Assembly (NCBI RefSeq): GCF_030272615.1
Contig: NC_081410.1
Coordinates: forward strand, 118,799,140 to 118,863,139
Length of the DNA stretch: 64,000 nt
DNA from: Cryptomeria japonica
Taxonomy: Eukaryota > Streptophyta > Pinopsida > Cupressales > Cupressaceae
Direction: 5' to 3'
Shown here: one piece after another, positions 1-12,000 of the stretch
Layout of the letters: every line of letters begins with the position of its first letter
Position numbering within the stretch: position 1 is the stretch's first letter
The notes under the pieces: model-generated
Seen by the model: only the letters and a program-made list of their open reading frames with translations
What the model was told of the DNA's origin: nothing
The model's database searches: none
Position numbers and translations under genes: made by a program

Positions 1-289
1 TAAGCATCGGTCTTTCCTAAGCTCTTCCCACCTTAGGTTCCCTCCTTTTTCAGAAACCTCCTTCATATAGAAATCTGGTCGTGGCGATTCCTCTCTTTTC
101 TAAAATGGACATAGAAATGAATTCTTTTATAGTTTACGATATCGGATGATCTATTTTTGTGTCTACAAATGACTTATAGTAATATGAGCCTATCTTGTAC
201 TCCATTTAGGAGGTGCCTAAATATGTTACAAATGAGGCATACATACCATACCCTACCCCTAGATGATTTGAATTTATGACCTATCTTTC

Positions 290-768
290 AAGAGTTCAAG
301 TTCTCCACTGTTAGATCAAATCACGGTCAAAGTAAACTTAGATGGAGTGTCACATGGTAATCTTGGAACTTGATGAGTCTACTATGTCATTAGGAATAGT
401 GATGGTCAACTCCTTCTGATGTGAGTGGTAAAGCCAACAAGAGTGCTAATAATGAAACAAAATCCCAAGAACTTCTTTTGGGCTAGTCTGGACCAAGACA
501 CAAAACTTTAGGAAAATTCAAATAGCTCTCTTCTTATTATAAATGCTATCAAAAATAAGAAAATAATGAATTGTAGAATCAAAAACATAATGAAAGAAGA
601 TTGGCAACTCCTTGAAAGATTTGATTATGACACTTGTGACCATTACTATAGGGAATATATCAAGGCCATGGACACTCAAGCTAACATGGATCTTGACCAA
701 TTTGAACAAATCAAAGAACTCTCCTCCACTATTTGGCAGTTCTCTAAAAATTGTTGTTACTTTTGATC
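290..768 (+). pseudogene. LINE-D RNase H domain remnant
   Basis: Decayed C-terminal RNase H domain of a plant L1-type LINE polyprotein. Around 318-420 the plus strand reads like the start of the domain (VKVNLDG.SHGN.GT followed by VIRNSDGQLL), with two stop codons inside. Around 530-765 it reads like the end of the domain: LLIINAIKNKKIMN, then RIKNIMKEDWQLLERF, then YYRE.IKAMDTQANM. The histidine of the usual HxxRExN motif has become YYREY. Upstream RT is not in the window, so this is the 3' end of an element that extends off the left edge. It is on the opposite strand to LINE-A. Not functional. Confidence 0.7.
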
Positions 769-1300
769 AAACACATTTATAGGTTGTTTCTTACGATCAT
801 TGTTACATAGTTTATTGTGCTTAATTGCAATGTTTTGGCATGGATACAAATATTTATCTCCAGTTAAGGTTTTTTAAATTTCCTACTCCTACTTGAAGCT
901 CCATTTTTATTTCTTAGTTAGGTTATTGTATTTTTGTCTTTTATTATAAATAAAAGTACACATGCACTACCATCTTCCATCTTTTAAAAAAATATATTGA
1001 TCAAAGTCAAATTACTATATTATAAAAGTCTTAGAAACTAAAATTTGATGAGTAAGAGATCACTAACTAGTCTTTCATTTATGTCTCAAATAAAATTATA
1101 GATGTCAGCAGATATTTTAACAAAATATTATATAAAGAATAATCGTTAATCAAATCTATTAGATTATTATTATTGATGGAGAGTCTTATGTGAGTACCAT
1201 TTTTATAAGAAGGTTTTTCAAAAACCCACCATCTCTAAGAAACAAAGGGATCCATAAAATTAACAAAGCAAAAAATCCTAATGAAAAGGATTAGAATGAT
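769..1300. other. LINE-D 3' tail and unassigned AT-rich DNA
   Basis: Positions 769-992 look like the 3' untranslated tail of LINE-D: T-rich, with AATAAA-like sequence near 948-955 and an A-run near 986-992. No further coding signal is visible from there to about 1300, where minus-strand LINE-A similarity fades out. The exact ends of both elements are not resolved. Confidence 0.35.
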
Positions 1301-1499
1301 CAAACCAAATCATTGTGAAGGGATGTATAAAATATGAAGATTGAGCATAAGGAAAGGATTCCCAATCTATGACATTCTAAATTTGATTAAAATTAGAGAC
1401 TATTATATAGTCTACACCAATATTCCATTCTCTAACAATATGAATAAAAAAGAGATGAAACCAATTTTTGTTAAAGAAAAAGAATTTGATCCATAAATA

Positions 1500-3457
1500 T
1501 ACCAACCTCAAAGAAGATTTATGAGACTTTCTATTATCAAGTGAGACCAAAATCATTAATCCATCTATTATCTTCTTCCAAACTAGTTCACAATATTTCT
1601 TTAAATTGACAAAGATGTCTCTAAGTCTTTATTTGATTAATAGTACCCATAGTAGAATTAAAAATTCAAAGTAAATTAAGTTAGTAATATCTTGCCCAAA
1701 TCCAAATATCTCCACAACACCTGGATTCCTATGTGAAGAACCATTAGTACTAATTTTAGAAAACCCAATGGAGGAGAGGATAATTTAACAAAAAGTAAAG
1801 AGGTAGAAGTAGGAGGACATATCAAACCAGCCAAAATTTAAATAAACAATTAGCATGAACAAGAGGTTGGTTCTAGATATGCCACCATTGTCTCCTAAGA
1901 CCTTAAAAAAAACACTAAAATAAAAGATGATGCACACACTCCTCATTATCCCTACAGAGAACACATTAGAAAGACATTTGAATACTCTCTCTATCATGTT
2001 GTACCAAGTAAGACATTTATTTTGACATATAATATAGAGGATGAAGTTACGTTTAGGCTAATAATACTTATTATAAATCCTTTCCCACTAGGGGGAATCT
2101 CCATACTCATCCTGCTCACATTCTAAAATATCATATCCATGAGAAACTATAAAAACCCCATAATGATCATAGCCCCAAGTAAGTGTATTTGTTTCCTCTA
2201 GAAAACAAAGTGGACAACTTGCCAAAATAAAATAAAGGGTCACCTAAGCATTGGGATTTCCCACCAAAGGTCAACAACTTAGATCCTTCCAATGATAAAT
2301 ATCCCCCACTAAGTGGGAAGCTTTAAAGTATGACACTTTGGACCAACTAGCCTCCAAAAATATTTTTCTCAAAGTGAACATTTGGGGAAGGATAAAAGGA
2401 CTAGGGGGTGGAAATCCTATAAATCCATCCAATAAAGAGAATTGTGGCCCAAATTTATAATCTAGAAGAGGCCTTGTTGAGAAAAAGAGTCAACCTATAT
2501 GATAACATTCCATATCATAGAGCCTTTTCTAGTCAAACTCATTCTAGGAACCTTAGTAGAATCAACACCTTGTAAATATGCATAGCATTGAAGTTTGGCC
2601 CATGGCTGATCCTACTACTTAAACCATCTCTAATAAAGTCTAGTAGCCAAAGCTTAACTATTCTTGATTAAAAAATTCTAATACTAAGACCACAATTTGT
2701 TTAGGCTTATAGATTTGGACTCAACTAAGAAGGATCTATTTTTGAAAGTCTAGCAAAATAGGGTAAGATGTCTAACAAAAGGTAACCACTAAAAATTCTT
2801 GTTAGAGACCCAAATTTTGGACCTATCAATAATCCTCTTCTATTAATGTTGCTTAGGTAGAATCACTAATAAAGCAATACCAATATAATCAAAGGGAGGT
2901 TCTTTACTCATAAACTACAAGATATGATTGAATCTCCATTGAATGACCAAAGGAATACTAAAGAAATAAATATTTGATTTTTTTTCATTAATCACATGAT
3001 GAGAAGCTATTGAAAAAAAACAAATTGCTCATAGAATTGACAACCTCTGAAATTTTAATATTAACAGTTGTTCTAATTGAAATTTTAATGAGAAGCATAA
3101 ACAAATTGAAGATGAGAATATGTTACAATATCTGTTGCCACTTTCTATCCCTTAATATTCTAGTTAAATCTTCATTGGGGAAGGAAACTTCCCAAACTAT
3201 TATCCAAATCACTAAAGAGATAAGGGGAGAGGGGTCCACCTTATTGCAACTCTATGTAAGATAGAAAAATTAAAGATGGGATTTCATTACTAAGAATAAA
3301 GAAGAAAGAAGACACCTCATAAATAATGATCCACTCGATCCACCCTAAATAAAAAAAAAGAGTAACATTTATGAGGAAGGACCATCTAACCTTATCATAA
3401 GCCTTTGACATTTCTAGCTTGATAAACATTTATCTTTATCCTTAGAACATTGCATAC
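1500..3457 (-). pseudogene. LINE-A RT (middle), thumb and zf-RVT remnant
   Basis: The minus strand shows decayed RT motifs in the expected order. At 3429-3380 it reads IKLEMSKAYDKVRW, the A motif. Near 3230-3200 it reads Q.GGPLSP, a broken QGDPLSP motif. Near 2990-2880 it reads KSNIYFFSIPL and FMSKEPPF.YIGI, matching the region after FADDT. Near 2500 it reads RKGSMIWNVI. Near 1930-1880 it reads EDNEECVHHLFF, like the zinc-binding zf-RVT region before RNase H. The FADDT catalytic motif itself is not recognisable. Many stops and frameshifts are present. Confidence 0.6.
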
Positions 3458-3794
3458 TGTTAGAGTTATCTTGTATTAGCTAATAATTATTTATTTAATT
3501 ATTAGTCTATTATACTCTACGCTTAAGCTAAACTTAGGCATTTAATAATATGGTAGGTATTTAATAATTATTCTAATTATTAAATACACTTTATCCCTTT
3601 AGGGTTTCTTTAGGGTTGCATATTCTCCTTTAATAAAGATTGTATTGTCTTTTTCTAACTGATTCTCTCTTTGAATGATAATCTTTTTCTTCAGAGCCAT
3701 TATTGTGTTTTTGTCTCCAATCTTCTCTTGTGATAGGTATTTTGCTTGTAGGTGCTCTTGGGATCTCTGAAGTTGTATTTTCTCAACTTCTTCA
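3458..3794 (+). repeat. 5' LTR of copia-like element
   Basis: Starts TGTTAGAGTTATC, ends CAACTTCTTCA. AT-rich U3 with repeated AATAATTATT-type motifs. The two LTRs differ by several substitutions and by a small insertion in the 3' copy (near 6297-6312). Confidence 0.85.
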
Positions 3795-3806
3795 TGGTAT
3801 TAGAGC
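3795..3806 (+). promoter_or_regulatory. Primer-binding site (initiator tRNA-Met type)
   Basis: TGGTATTAGAGC follows directly after the 5' LTR. It differs at one base from the classic plant copia site TGGTATCAGAGC. Confidence 0.85.
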
Positions 3807-4199
3807 CTACATCTGCTGTTGCTTATTCCTAATTTTTCAGAAGATTTTTTGGAGGAGGGTTTCAAGTTTTTCCAGAGTTTTTTTTTATTTGCATATGGGG
3901 ATCTTTTTTGTTTCTGGGTATTTTGGGCTCAAACGGATCCCTCTGTTGAGCTCAGAATACCCAAAAACCCCCATTTTCATATAAAATTTGTCCAATTTGG
4001 ACAACTGTGGCTTTGGCAAAAAAAATTTTGCCCTTCTTGGGCACGTTTTTCGAGACAAAAAATTAAAAAAAATTAAAAAATAAATATTTTTGGGCATTTT
4101 TACGGCTGACCTAGGCCAAATGCACCAAAATTTGTAAAAAACCTTAAAAAAAAGGGTTTGTTTTTTAACAAAAACAAAAGGCACATACAAAGGTGGGGT

Positions 4200-4660
4200 T
4201 CGACGGCCTTTGCAGGTCCGTATGACCTCGCAACAGGTCATGGATCCACCCTCCGACCCTTGTGCCACCACCTACCACTCTGACAACCGTCCTTTCGGTC
4301 GCTGCCCACGCCCTTGCCTCCCGCCGTCCACCGCGCAAGAGCCCGCTCATCGCTCAGGTTCTCTGCCGCTGCCGCGCTGCTCTGGCAGTCGCCCTCCGGT
4401 TGCCTCCCGCCCGTTGCATGCCGTTGGCCACTGCACGCCCATCAGTCTTCGGCCCGCTGCCACCCTAGTCCCGATCTCCCCACTGCCTGTCGCCTACTGC
4501 CCACGACCCGACCTCCCCGCCGCCTGCCACCTATCGACCACGACCCTGCCTCCCGCCGTCCATTGCACAGGAGCCTGCCCGCCACTCAGGCACCCTCCCT
4601 CTAGCCTCCCGGCTTCCTGTTGGTCCTCCAACGCCTTCTGACGCCACCGTTGGCCTTTCG
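4200..4660 (+). other. GC-rich insert inside the copia-like element
   Basis: A sharply bounded GC-rich, C-rich block inside an AT-rich element. It is open in more than one frame; the longest plus-strand reading (4210-4641, 143 codons) is rich in Pro, Ala, Arg, Ser and Cys and matches no family I recognise. Open frames are expected by chance at this GC content. The abrupt change in composition suggests captured host DNA. Whether it is coding is unknown. Confidence 0.5.
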
Positions 4661-6130
4661 ATGTCCCCATTTTTTCCTGTAGGGCATTTTTCCGGCAACT
4701 GGATTTTTTTTCGGCAGGGCATTTTTTTAGGTGACGGATTTTTTTTTTTTTTTCTAGCGAAGGGATTTTTCCCGACAGGCAAGGAATATTCTGCTAACAT
4801 CAACATTGTATAGGCAGTCTTCAAGCCCCTTCTAGGCCCATCCGAAGCACCTTTAGTCTTTTGGCCATATCTTGGGCTCACAAAGGCATTTTTCGACAAA
4901 CCTTATATAGTAAAAAAGCTCTTTCCGAGCTCTATCCAGATCCAGAGGTTTGAATTTTTTATTCTTATTTTTTGATGGTGTTTTTCTTTTCTGTCAAGTC
5001 CAGAGGTTCATTTTTGCACTCCGGGAGACGTAACTTGAGCATCTAAATTCTGTTTTTCGAAAAATTTATATTGTTGGAAAGCTTGTTCTGTGCACTTTCT
5101 AGTCATATGAGTTTTCTTTCCTGATTCTGCTCTAGGTACATTTTATTTAGTTTTTTTCTTTTTAGCACTTTGGTGAATATCTTGGATGTTTCAGGTCTTG
5201 GGATCTCTTTCTTTGAGTAGGATGTCTCATCTTTGGCTATTCTTTATGTATTTACAACCTTATGTATCTTCTCATCTTTTTATACATCATTTTGTAACCA
5301 TTTCCTTTTTTGCAAATGCACTGAGATAAAGTGCCACTATGCATTGTATACTTGGGATCTTGCACATCTTGTGCCTTATTGTACATGCACTACATTATAA
5401 ATTGCCATGGGGGGTTGATGTTTGCCTTTGTTTTCCATCTACCTTTGTTACGTGAGTGTTCCATCCATGACATTAGCCTCATGATGTGTGTTCAGTGAGT
5501 GTTCCTTCCATGACACTATGTACTTTCTCTGCACCTTCGATGTTCCTGGTTCTTCGTCATGCAGTTCTTGTTGGCCGTCCTTTTCAGTGAACCTGTCTCT
5601 CACCCTTGTCCGCATTATGGGGAGGTTTCTCTTGCTATTCTAATGCTTCCTTGGTTCATTGGATCAACTCTTTAGGCTTTGGTGTTTTATGCCATCTGTA
5701 TCTTCGAGTTCGGTTGTTTGCCTTTGTTTGCCATCTGATTCGAGTAGTGTTATTTGAGGGCATTCATGCAGATTACAATCTTCTCTAATCTTCTCTTTCA
5801 GTGGAGGTTCTTCAGATCGACAATTATTCTTCGACAATGTTTGTAGGTTCTTCATGTTTCAGTGATTCTTCTGCTCTTCTTTTGTTCCTATCTTTTTGGA
5901 ACATTCTTGTTTGGAGGCTTCTTCAGTCCTTCACTTGCTTTTTCCATCTCTTTTTGGAGTAGAGTTTTTTCCCACGTGGTTTTCTCTATTTCTCTGCTTT
6001 ATAGAGATCCTTTGTACTTGGGTACCTCATCAGGCCTTGTCGCCGGGACCCAAATTTTTTGCCTTCTCATGTAATTGCATTTTTTTTGCTTCATGCATTT
6101 AGTTTTTTAGCTACTCCCTAATTTCATCTT

Positions 6131-6139
6131 AAGGGGCGG
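6131..6139 (+). promoter_or_regulatory. Polypurine tract of copia-like element
   Basis: AAGGGGCGG lies immediately before the 3' LTR, the expected position of the plus-strand primer. Confidence 0.75.
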
Positions 6140-6491
6140 TGTTAGAGTTATCTTGTATTAGCTAATAATTATTTATTTAATAATTAGTCTATTATACTCT
6201 ACGCTTAAGCTAAACTTAGGTATTTAATAATATGGTAGGTATTTAATAATTATTTTAATTATTAAATACACTTTATCCCTTTAGGGTTTCTTTAGGGCTG
6301 CACATCTTTAGGTTTGCATATTCTCCTTTTATAAGGATTGTATTGCATTTTCTAACTGATTCCCTCTCTGAATGATAATCTTTTTCTTCAGAGCCATTAT
6401 TGTGTTTTTGTCTCCAATCTTCTCTTGTGACAGGTATCTTGTTTGCATGTGCTCTTGGGATCTCCGAAGTTGTATTTTCTCAACTTCTTCA
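6140..6491 (+). repeat. 3' LTR of copia-like element
   Basis: Second copy of the TGTTAGAG...CTTCTTCA repeat, followed by TATAC (6492-6496). The 5' flank is CATAC (3453-3457), giving a 5-bp target duplication with one mismatch. Confidence 0.85.
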
Positions 6492-6511
6492 TATACTATT
6501 AATAATTTGAT

Positions 6512-7237
6512 GCCACTTCACAAAGCCACTCTACTTAGACAATATCAAAGAGTCCAAAATCTATTTTAGGCACTGACAATAAGTTTAGTAATGATCTTAT
6601 AAGAGACATTCCATAGACCATTAAGGAAAAATAGATCAAAATATTTAACCTCCACTTTCTTTGAATTAGAGTCACATAAGTAATTTTGATTGATTTAAAA
6701 TTATAATAATTACTTTGGAATCCTTGCACAATATCAAGGACATCATTCTTTAAAAAATCCTAGAAGTACTGATAATATTCAATAGAAAAATCATCATGAT
6801 TATTGTCCATTTGAAAAATAAAATTTTCCAATTTCTCAAGATTAAAAGGCCCCATAAAAAGAACATTCATTTCCTAAGTACCCAAAGGAGGGATGCAACC
6901 TGATACAAACCGTTACTCCTCCACCACTATAGGACTATTTTATTTGACAAAGGAAGATAAATGATGAACAACTTCCTTGTTGACCTTCATCGATGAAGAA
7001 ATATGAATAATTTGAGAGGAGGTGATAGATGAGATAATATTACTACTTCACATTTATCTAACTTAATTATGGAAAAAGGAGGTATTTTTATCCCTCTCCT
7101 TGAGCCAATTAATTCTAGTTTTTTATTCCAAAAAATTCATTTGAAACTTTCCATTCATGAAGTTCATTAGAAAGAAATGAATCCTTTAGAAATATTTCCT
7201 TAGTCATAAAAATTTATCTAATACATGACAACTATTA
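6512..7237 (-). pseudogene. LINE-A endonuclease-RT linker and RT start
   Basis: On the minus strand near 6620-6575 the reading NVSYKIITKL matches the RPISLCNVxYKIITK motif at the start of LINE reverse transcriptase. It is followed (6560-6512) by SGFVKWHQII, like SGFVxGRQI. After removal of the copia-like element and one target-site copy, the reading continues at 3440 with IKLEMSKAYDKV. Upstream to 7237 is decayed linker sequence with no intact frame. Confidence 0.6.
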
Positions 7238-7273
7238 CAATTCAATCTATCTTACACTTATTTCTTCTACCAA
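7238..7273 (+). repeat. Target duplication left of LINE-B (36-bp exact core)
   Basis: A 36-base sequence starting CAATTCAATCTATC is repeated exactly at 26977-27012 on the far side of LINE-B. Looser similarity continues to about 7337 and about 27055, both ending in GTAGCCATTT. Confidence 0.8.
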
Positions 7274-7390
7274 TTTTTTTTGGCAAAACCAAATATTCTA
7301 TAGTTTATGATTGAACTTAAAAAATTGTAGCCATTTAACAAATGATCTCCCGCTCTACTTTCCCGCTTTGCAATTGTTTGAATTCCTGCT

Positions 7391-9074
7391 ATGCCTGGCG
7401 TCTTTGCTGGGGAGGACCTATCCTCCTTGGAACTTGACCCCCCTTCGGTTGACCTGCAGATTTGTCTAGATCTGGCGCTTGTGTTGCGCGTCCAAGGAGA
7501 TGGGTGGGATCCCTCTGTGTTTGCTTGTAACGAGATCCTACACGAGGCCCCCTACCTTGCGAAGCTTCCTTTGGTGGCCCCCAACTTGGATTATTCCAAA
7601 AAGGACCGCAAGACTCAGGAGGTGGGTCCTTTGTTTGGGGAAGCTCAATCAAACTCCTGGAAAGGTGCCCTTTTGGGGAATTCCAAGCCAGAAAGTCCGT
7701 CATTGCACCCAAAAGTCACTAATGGTGAGGAGGGCCTCAAGATTTGCCTCCCCGATGGTATCATGGATAATATTGCTTCATCCCTCCACCTTTGCGTAGT
7801 TGGAAGGTTCCTTGCCTTCAGACCCACTATAGATATTGTTAGAAGATGGGCAAGATCTAGATGGAAAATCAAAGGTAGTGTCTCTATCTCTGCCATGTCT
7901 GGCGGACTCTTCCTTTTTAGATTTAATACTGAGGAAGACTTCATTTTTGTTATGTCTGGTACATGGTCTTATGGTAAGCACTGTCTTACTCTCTCCAAGT
8001 GGAAACTGGGGTTTAACCCTAGTGCGGACCTCCTTAGATTGGCACCAGTTTGGATCAGACTCCCTGGCCTCCCCCTGGAATTTTGGGACGATACCATTTT
8101 CAGGTGGATTGGTAACTTGTTCGGCCAGTTTGTTGTTGTCGACAATGAAACAATGCAGAAGTCTAGACTTGTGTATGCTCGCCTTTGTGTGAATGTGGCT
8201 GTTAACAACCCCCTCCCTAACTTAATTGACCTCAAATCTAAATGGAGTAAATGGACACAGGCAATAGTCTATGAGAACGCCTCTCTGTATTGTCAAAGAT
8301 GTGGTAAACATGGCCATGTTATTGCAGACTGCCCAACCTCTCAACCTCCTGAGGAAAAAATGAAGGAGAAGTTGTTGTCCTTGGGTATTGTTGTTGGGGA
8401 TACAACTGAGAATGGTAACCCCCCTAACCCCCTTGCCCTTCGATAACTCCATGGGTCAGATTGAGGATTTGATAGAAAAGATGGGCCCTCAAGATACCTC
8501 TGAGGAGGGCTACCCCTTCTTGGCTGGTATTCTTAACATGATAGTTACCCCCAATTCCAAGAAGGCTCCTACCCCCTCGAGGAGATGCTTGGGGCCAGAG
8601 CTAGAAGAAGGAGAGATCCCCAAAGCAAAGGTTGATCAAGAAGGCCCCAATGTGGAGGCGACTAGCACAGAGAAGATAAAACTCATTACCTCCACTCCGC
8701 CAACAATTGTGAATCTACTACCCAACCCAAATGGAAGTTGTGGGAGGAATATCTGGAGCACTTGCGCTGGGGCCTCATCCACATTTGGGCTTGGGTTGGA
8801 CCTGACCTCCTCCTTCTCTACTACAAGATCCTTTGGGGATATCACTACTCTTTCTTTTGGTAGCCATTCCATGCAGTGCTCGCCGACGGAAAAAGATAAG
8901 GGGGAATGGCAGGAACCAAAAATAAAAACTAGGGGAAATAAGAAGGCAAAAGTGGGAAATGACTCTAAACTAGGCAGACCCTCTGAGAGGACCCTTAGAA
9001 CTAAGGTAATGGCTAGGGAAATTGATAGTGGAAGGAAATTAACCTTAGAGACAACACAAAAGAATAAGAAATGA
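7391..9074 (+). pseudogene. LINE-B ORF1: DUF4283 / CCHC nucleic-acid-binding protein
   Basis: RNA-binding ORF1 protein of a plant L1 element, expected to coat LINE RNA in the ribonucleoprotein. The first frame (7391-8446, 351 codons) has a DUF4283 domain at about residues 130-290, with motifs WKLGFNPSADLL and WIRLPGLPLEFW. A zinc knuckle, CQRCGKHGHVIADC, follows at about residues 298-311. The reading shifts frame near 8415-8440, in a C-rich stretch, and continues in another frame to 9074. That C-terminal part is Ser/Thr/Lys/Glu-rich and ends very basic. A single small indel explains the break. The stop TGA (9072-9074) overlaps the ORF2 ATG. Confidence 0.75.
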
Positions 9075-12000
9075 AGTTCCTCTCATGGAACTTAAGGGGC
9101 TTAAATAGCCCCCAAAAGCAGTATGCTCTTAAGCAATGCATACTCACCAATAGAGTTGATATTATCCTTATCCAGGAGGTGAAAATGAGTTACCAAAATT
9201 TTTCCATGCTTGTCAATAGTTTATGGCCGGGTGTTGCCTTTTATTACGAAGAGGCAGATGGTGCTTCAAGAGGAATTGCTACCCTTTGGAATAAGAGCAA
9301 GCTGGATGGTTTTGCAGTTGGCTCTTCTCACAACTTTCTTTCCACTAGGTTCACTATGAATAACTTGTCCTGGTTCTTTTTTAATTTTTATGCTTCTAAT
9401 ACCAGATAGGGAAGGGTTATGATTTGGGAAGAAATCACTACCTTCTTGACTATCAATAAGGAGGAGTTGTTTATGCTAGCCGAGGACTTCAACACCCCCC
9501 TCTATCCTTCAGAGAAGATAGGAGATCTAACAAACTACAGTGAGAGCATACTTGACTTAGCCGACTTCATCAAAAACAATGAATTACTTGATCTTGACCT
9601 CCAAGGGAGCCAACTCACCTGGTCTAACAATAGAAAAGGCTCCAATTCGATTCAGGTCAGGCTGGACAGGTTTATGATCTCTGCCAAATGGAACTTTGGG
9701 ACTAATTCCTCGCCCTTATCTCTCCCGTGCACTATCTCTGACGACTCCCCAATCCTCTTCTCCTGGGTTGACAAGCTGACCTCCAATCCCTCACCCTTCA
9801 GGTATGAGATTATGTGGCACTTCCACCCAGACTTCAAGCAATGCATACAAAACTGGTGGAACTCCCCTGTTCAAGGGACGACTATGTTCAGAATTTCTAA
9901 AAAGTTAGAAATCATCAAAAGGGAGGTGAAAGCCTGGAGCCTCTCTTCCTTTGGGGATATCTTCAAGAAAAAAGGAGGCTGAAACCAATTTGGACTGCCT
10001 CCAGAGGACCATTGCGGAGGGGACTTCCTCTAGGATCACTCATACGGAGGAAGAGGGATGGAGACACAAATGGAAAGAAATCATGAATCTAGAAGAAATT
10101 TACTAGAAGCAAAGATCCAGGATCCAATGGTTAGCTGAGGGGGACAGAAACACCTCTTTCTTTCACAAATCGGCCTCAAAACATAAAAGAAGGAACACTA
10201 TCCTGTCCATCCTCAATGACAAAAATGAGGAAGTGGTGGGGAATAATGAAATTGGTCAATGGGATTCCCTTCACTTTTCTAATGCCTAATCGAATAATAG
10301 GATCAAGGAACCTACTAAAATCAGTGATAAACTCCTTAGTCTCATTCCCCAGGTTTTGGATGATGCTGATAATGAGCTGCTGATAAGTCGTGTGTCTGAT
10401 GACAAAGTCAAAGTTGCAGTTTTTGCTATGGCTGCCTTTAATGCCCTTGGTCTTGATGGCTTCCCCCCGACTTTTTTCCAGAATTTTTGGGAAAATGTGA
10501 AGTATGAACTCACTAATGCTACCGGGGACTTCATTCACACTGGTAAACTCTTGAAGAAGTTGAATAACACCTTCATTGTTTTGGTGCCCAAAGTTCCTGA
10601 TCCAAAACTTATTTTTGACTATCGACCCATCAACCTATGTAACTCAGTTTACAAAATTTTCCCTAAAGTTATTGTCAACAAAATCAAACCCCTCCTTGAT
10701 AAATACATCAGTCCCTCTCAAAGAGGTTTTGTTCCGGGCAGGTAGATCCTTGATGCTATCATTACTACTCATGAGGTCATTCACTCCATGGAGAAAAGTC
10801 GCAACCCAGGTATGGCTCTCAAAATTGACATCTCTAAGGCTTATGACAAGGTTAATTGGAAATTCCTGTATGTGGTCCTTTCTAAGATGGGATTCCAGGA
10901 AAGATTTATCAATATTATCAGGGTGGCGGTGGAAAGTGGTCATTATTCGGTGATTGTCAATGGCACCCCCTGAGGCTTCTTCAAGGTTGGGAAAAGGCTT
11001 CATCAAGGTGACCCTCTCTCACCTTATTTGTTCATTATGGTAGCTAAAGTCTTAAGTAAGAATTTCTCCAATCTGATCAGGACCAATAGAATCTCAGGGG
11101 TAAAGGCTGCTTCCACTCTCCTCCCTATGGTTATGCAACAATTTGTGGACGACACCTTCCTTTTCGGCCTTTCGTCTGTGATATAGGCTAAAGTGTGGAA
11201 GCATCTGCTGGGAGATTATGCCCATGCCTCTGGTCAACTGATTAACTATATCAAGAGCAAGGTTTACTTCTTTAACACAGATATAATTCTCTAGGGTAAA
11301 CTTACCCAAATCCTGGGTTGTAGTGCTGCTGATCTCCTTGATTCCTACCTGGATCTCCCCCTCACTACCAAGGAGGTCACCCCCCACTTTAAGGATTCAA
11401 TCCTAGAAATAATGCAAAAGAAACTCGCGGGCTGGACTGGAAAAAATCTGAGTAGTGCAGGCAAACTCCAGCTTCTGGTGGCCTCCCTTCAAGGTTTCCC
11501 TGTGTACTTTCTCTCTCTTTTCAAGATTTCCAATGCTATGGCTAAGAAACTCGAGAGAATCCAAAGAAGATTTCTGTTGATGGGTTTGGAGGAGAAGACC
11601 AGAATCAGCTTAGTCAACTGGGATAAGGTATGCAAACCAAAGAGCATGGGTGGCCTTGGGATCAGAAAAATATTTGATCTGAATAAAGCCTTATTGACTA
11701 AAATCGGATGGATCCTTATGAAGGGCAAAACGGACTGGAGCATGATTATGAGGGCCAAGTACTTCAACCACACCCCCTTCCCCTTCCTCCTCTCTTCCAA
11801 TGTGCTCCCTCCTGGGTCTAAAATTTGGAAAAACTTTATTAAGAACATGAAACTTCTCAAGCAGGGTCTAAAGTGGTAAGCTGGAAGTGGCCAGAAAATT
11901 AGATTTTGGGAGGACAACTGGATTGGGGACAGACCCCTTGCCTCCTCCCAGTTCAGTTGTCTCATGATCCCTCTGAAGGATTCGATTGGCTCCCTTGTGA

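Larger units (their letters stand above)
3458..6491 (+). mobile_element. Non-autonomous copia-like LTR retroelement
   Basis: A 3,034-bp element with two direct LTRs (337 and 352 bp), each starting TGTTAGAG and ending CTTCTTCA. A primer-binding site like that of initiator tRNA-Met follows the 5' LTR and a purine tract precedes the 3' LTR. The flanks are CATAC and TATAC, a 5-bp target duplication with one change. The roughly 2.3-kb interior has no gag, protease, integrase or RT that I can recognise, so mobilisation would need proteins from a full-length copia element. It sits inside the RT of LINE-A, between the SGFV.GRQI-like and SKAYDKV motifs. Confidence 0.85.

Noticed and set aside
3010-3264. 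84-codon plus-strand open frame
   Set aside because: Opposite strand to recognisable LINE-A RT motifs (Q.GGPLSP); a shadow.
4210-4899. Overlapping Pro/Ala/Arg-rich open frames on both strands in the copia-like element
   Set aside because: High GC gives long open frames by chance on both strands. No family similarity, so kept only as a compositional feature.
7645-8452. Minus-strand open frames opposite LINE-B ORF1
   Set aside because: Shadows of the real plus-strand ORF1, which has DUF4283 and CCHC motifs.
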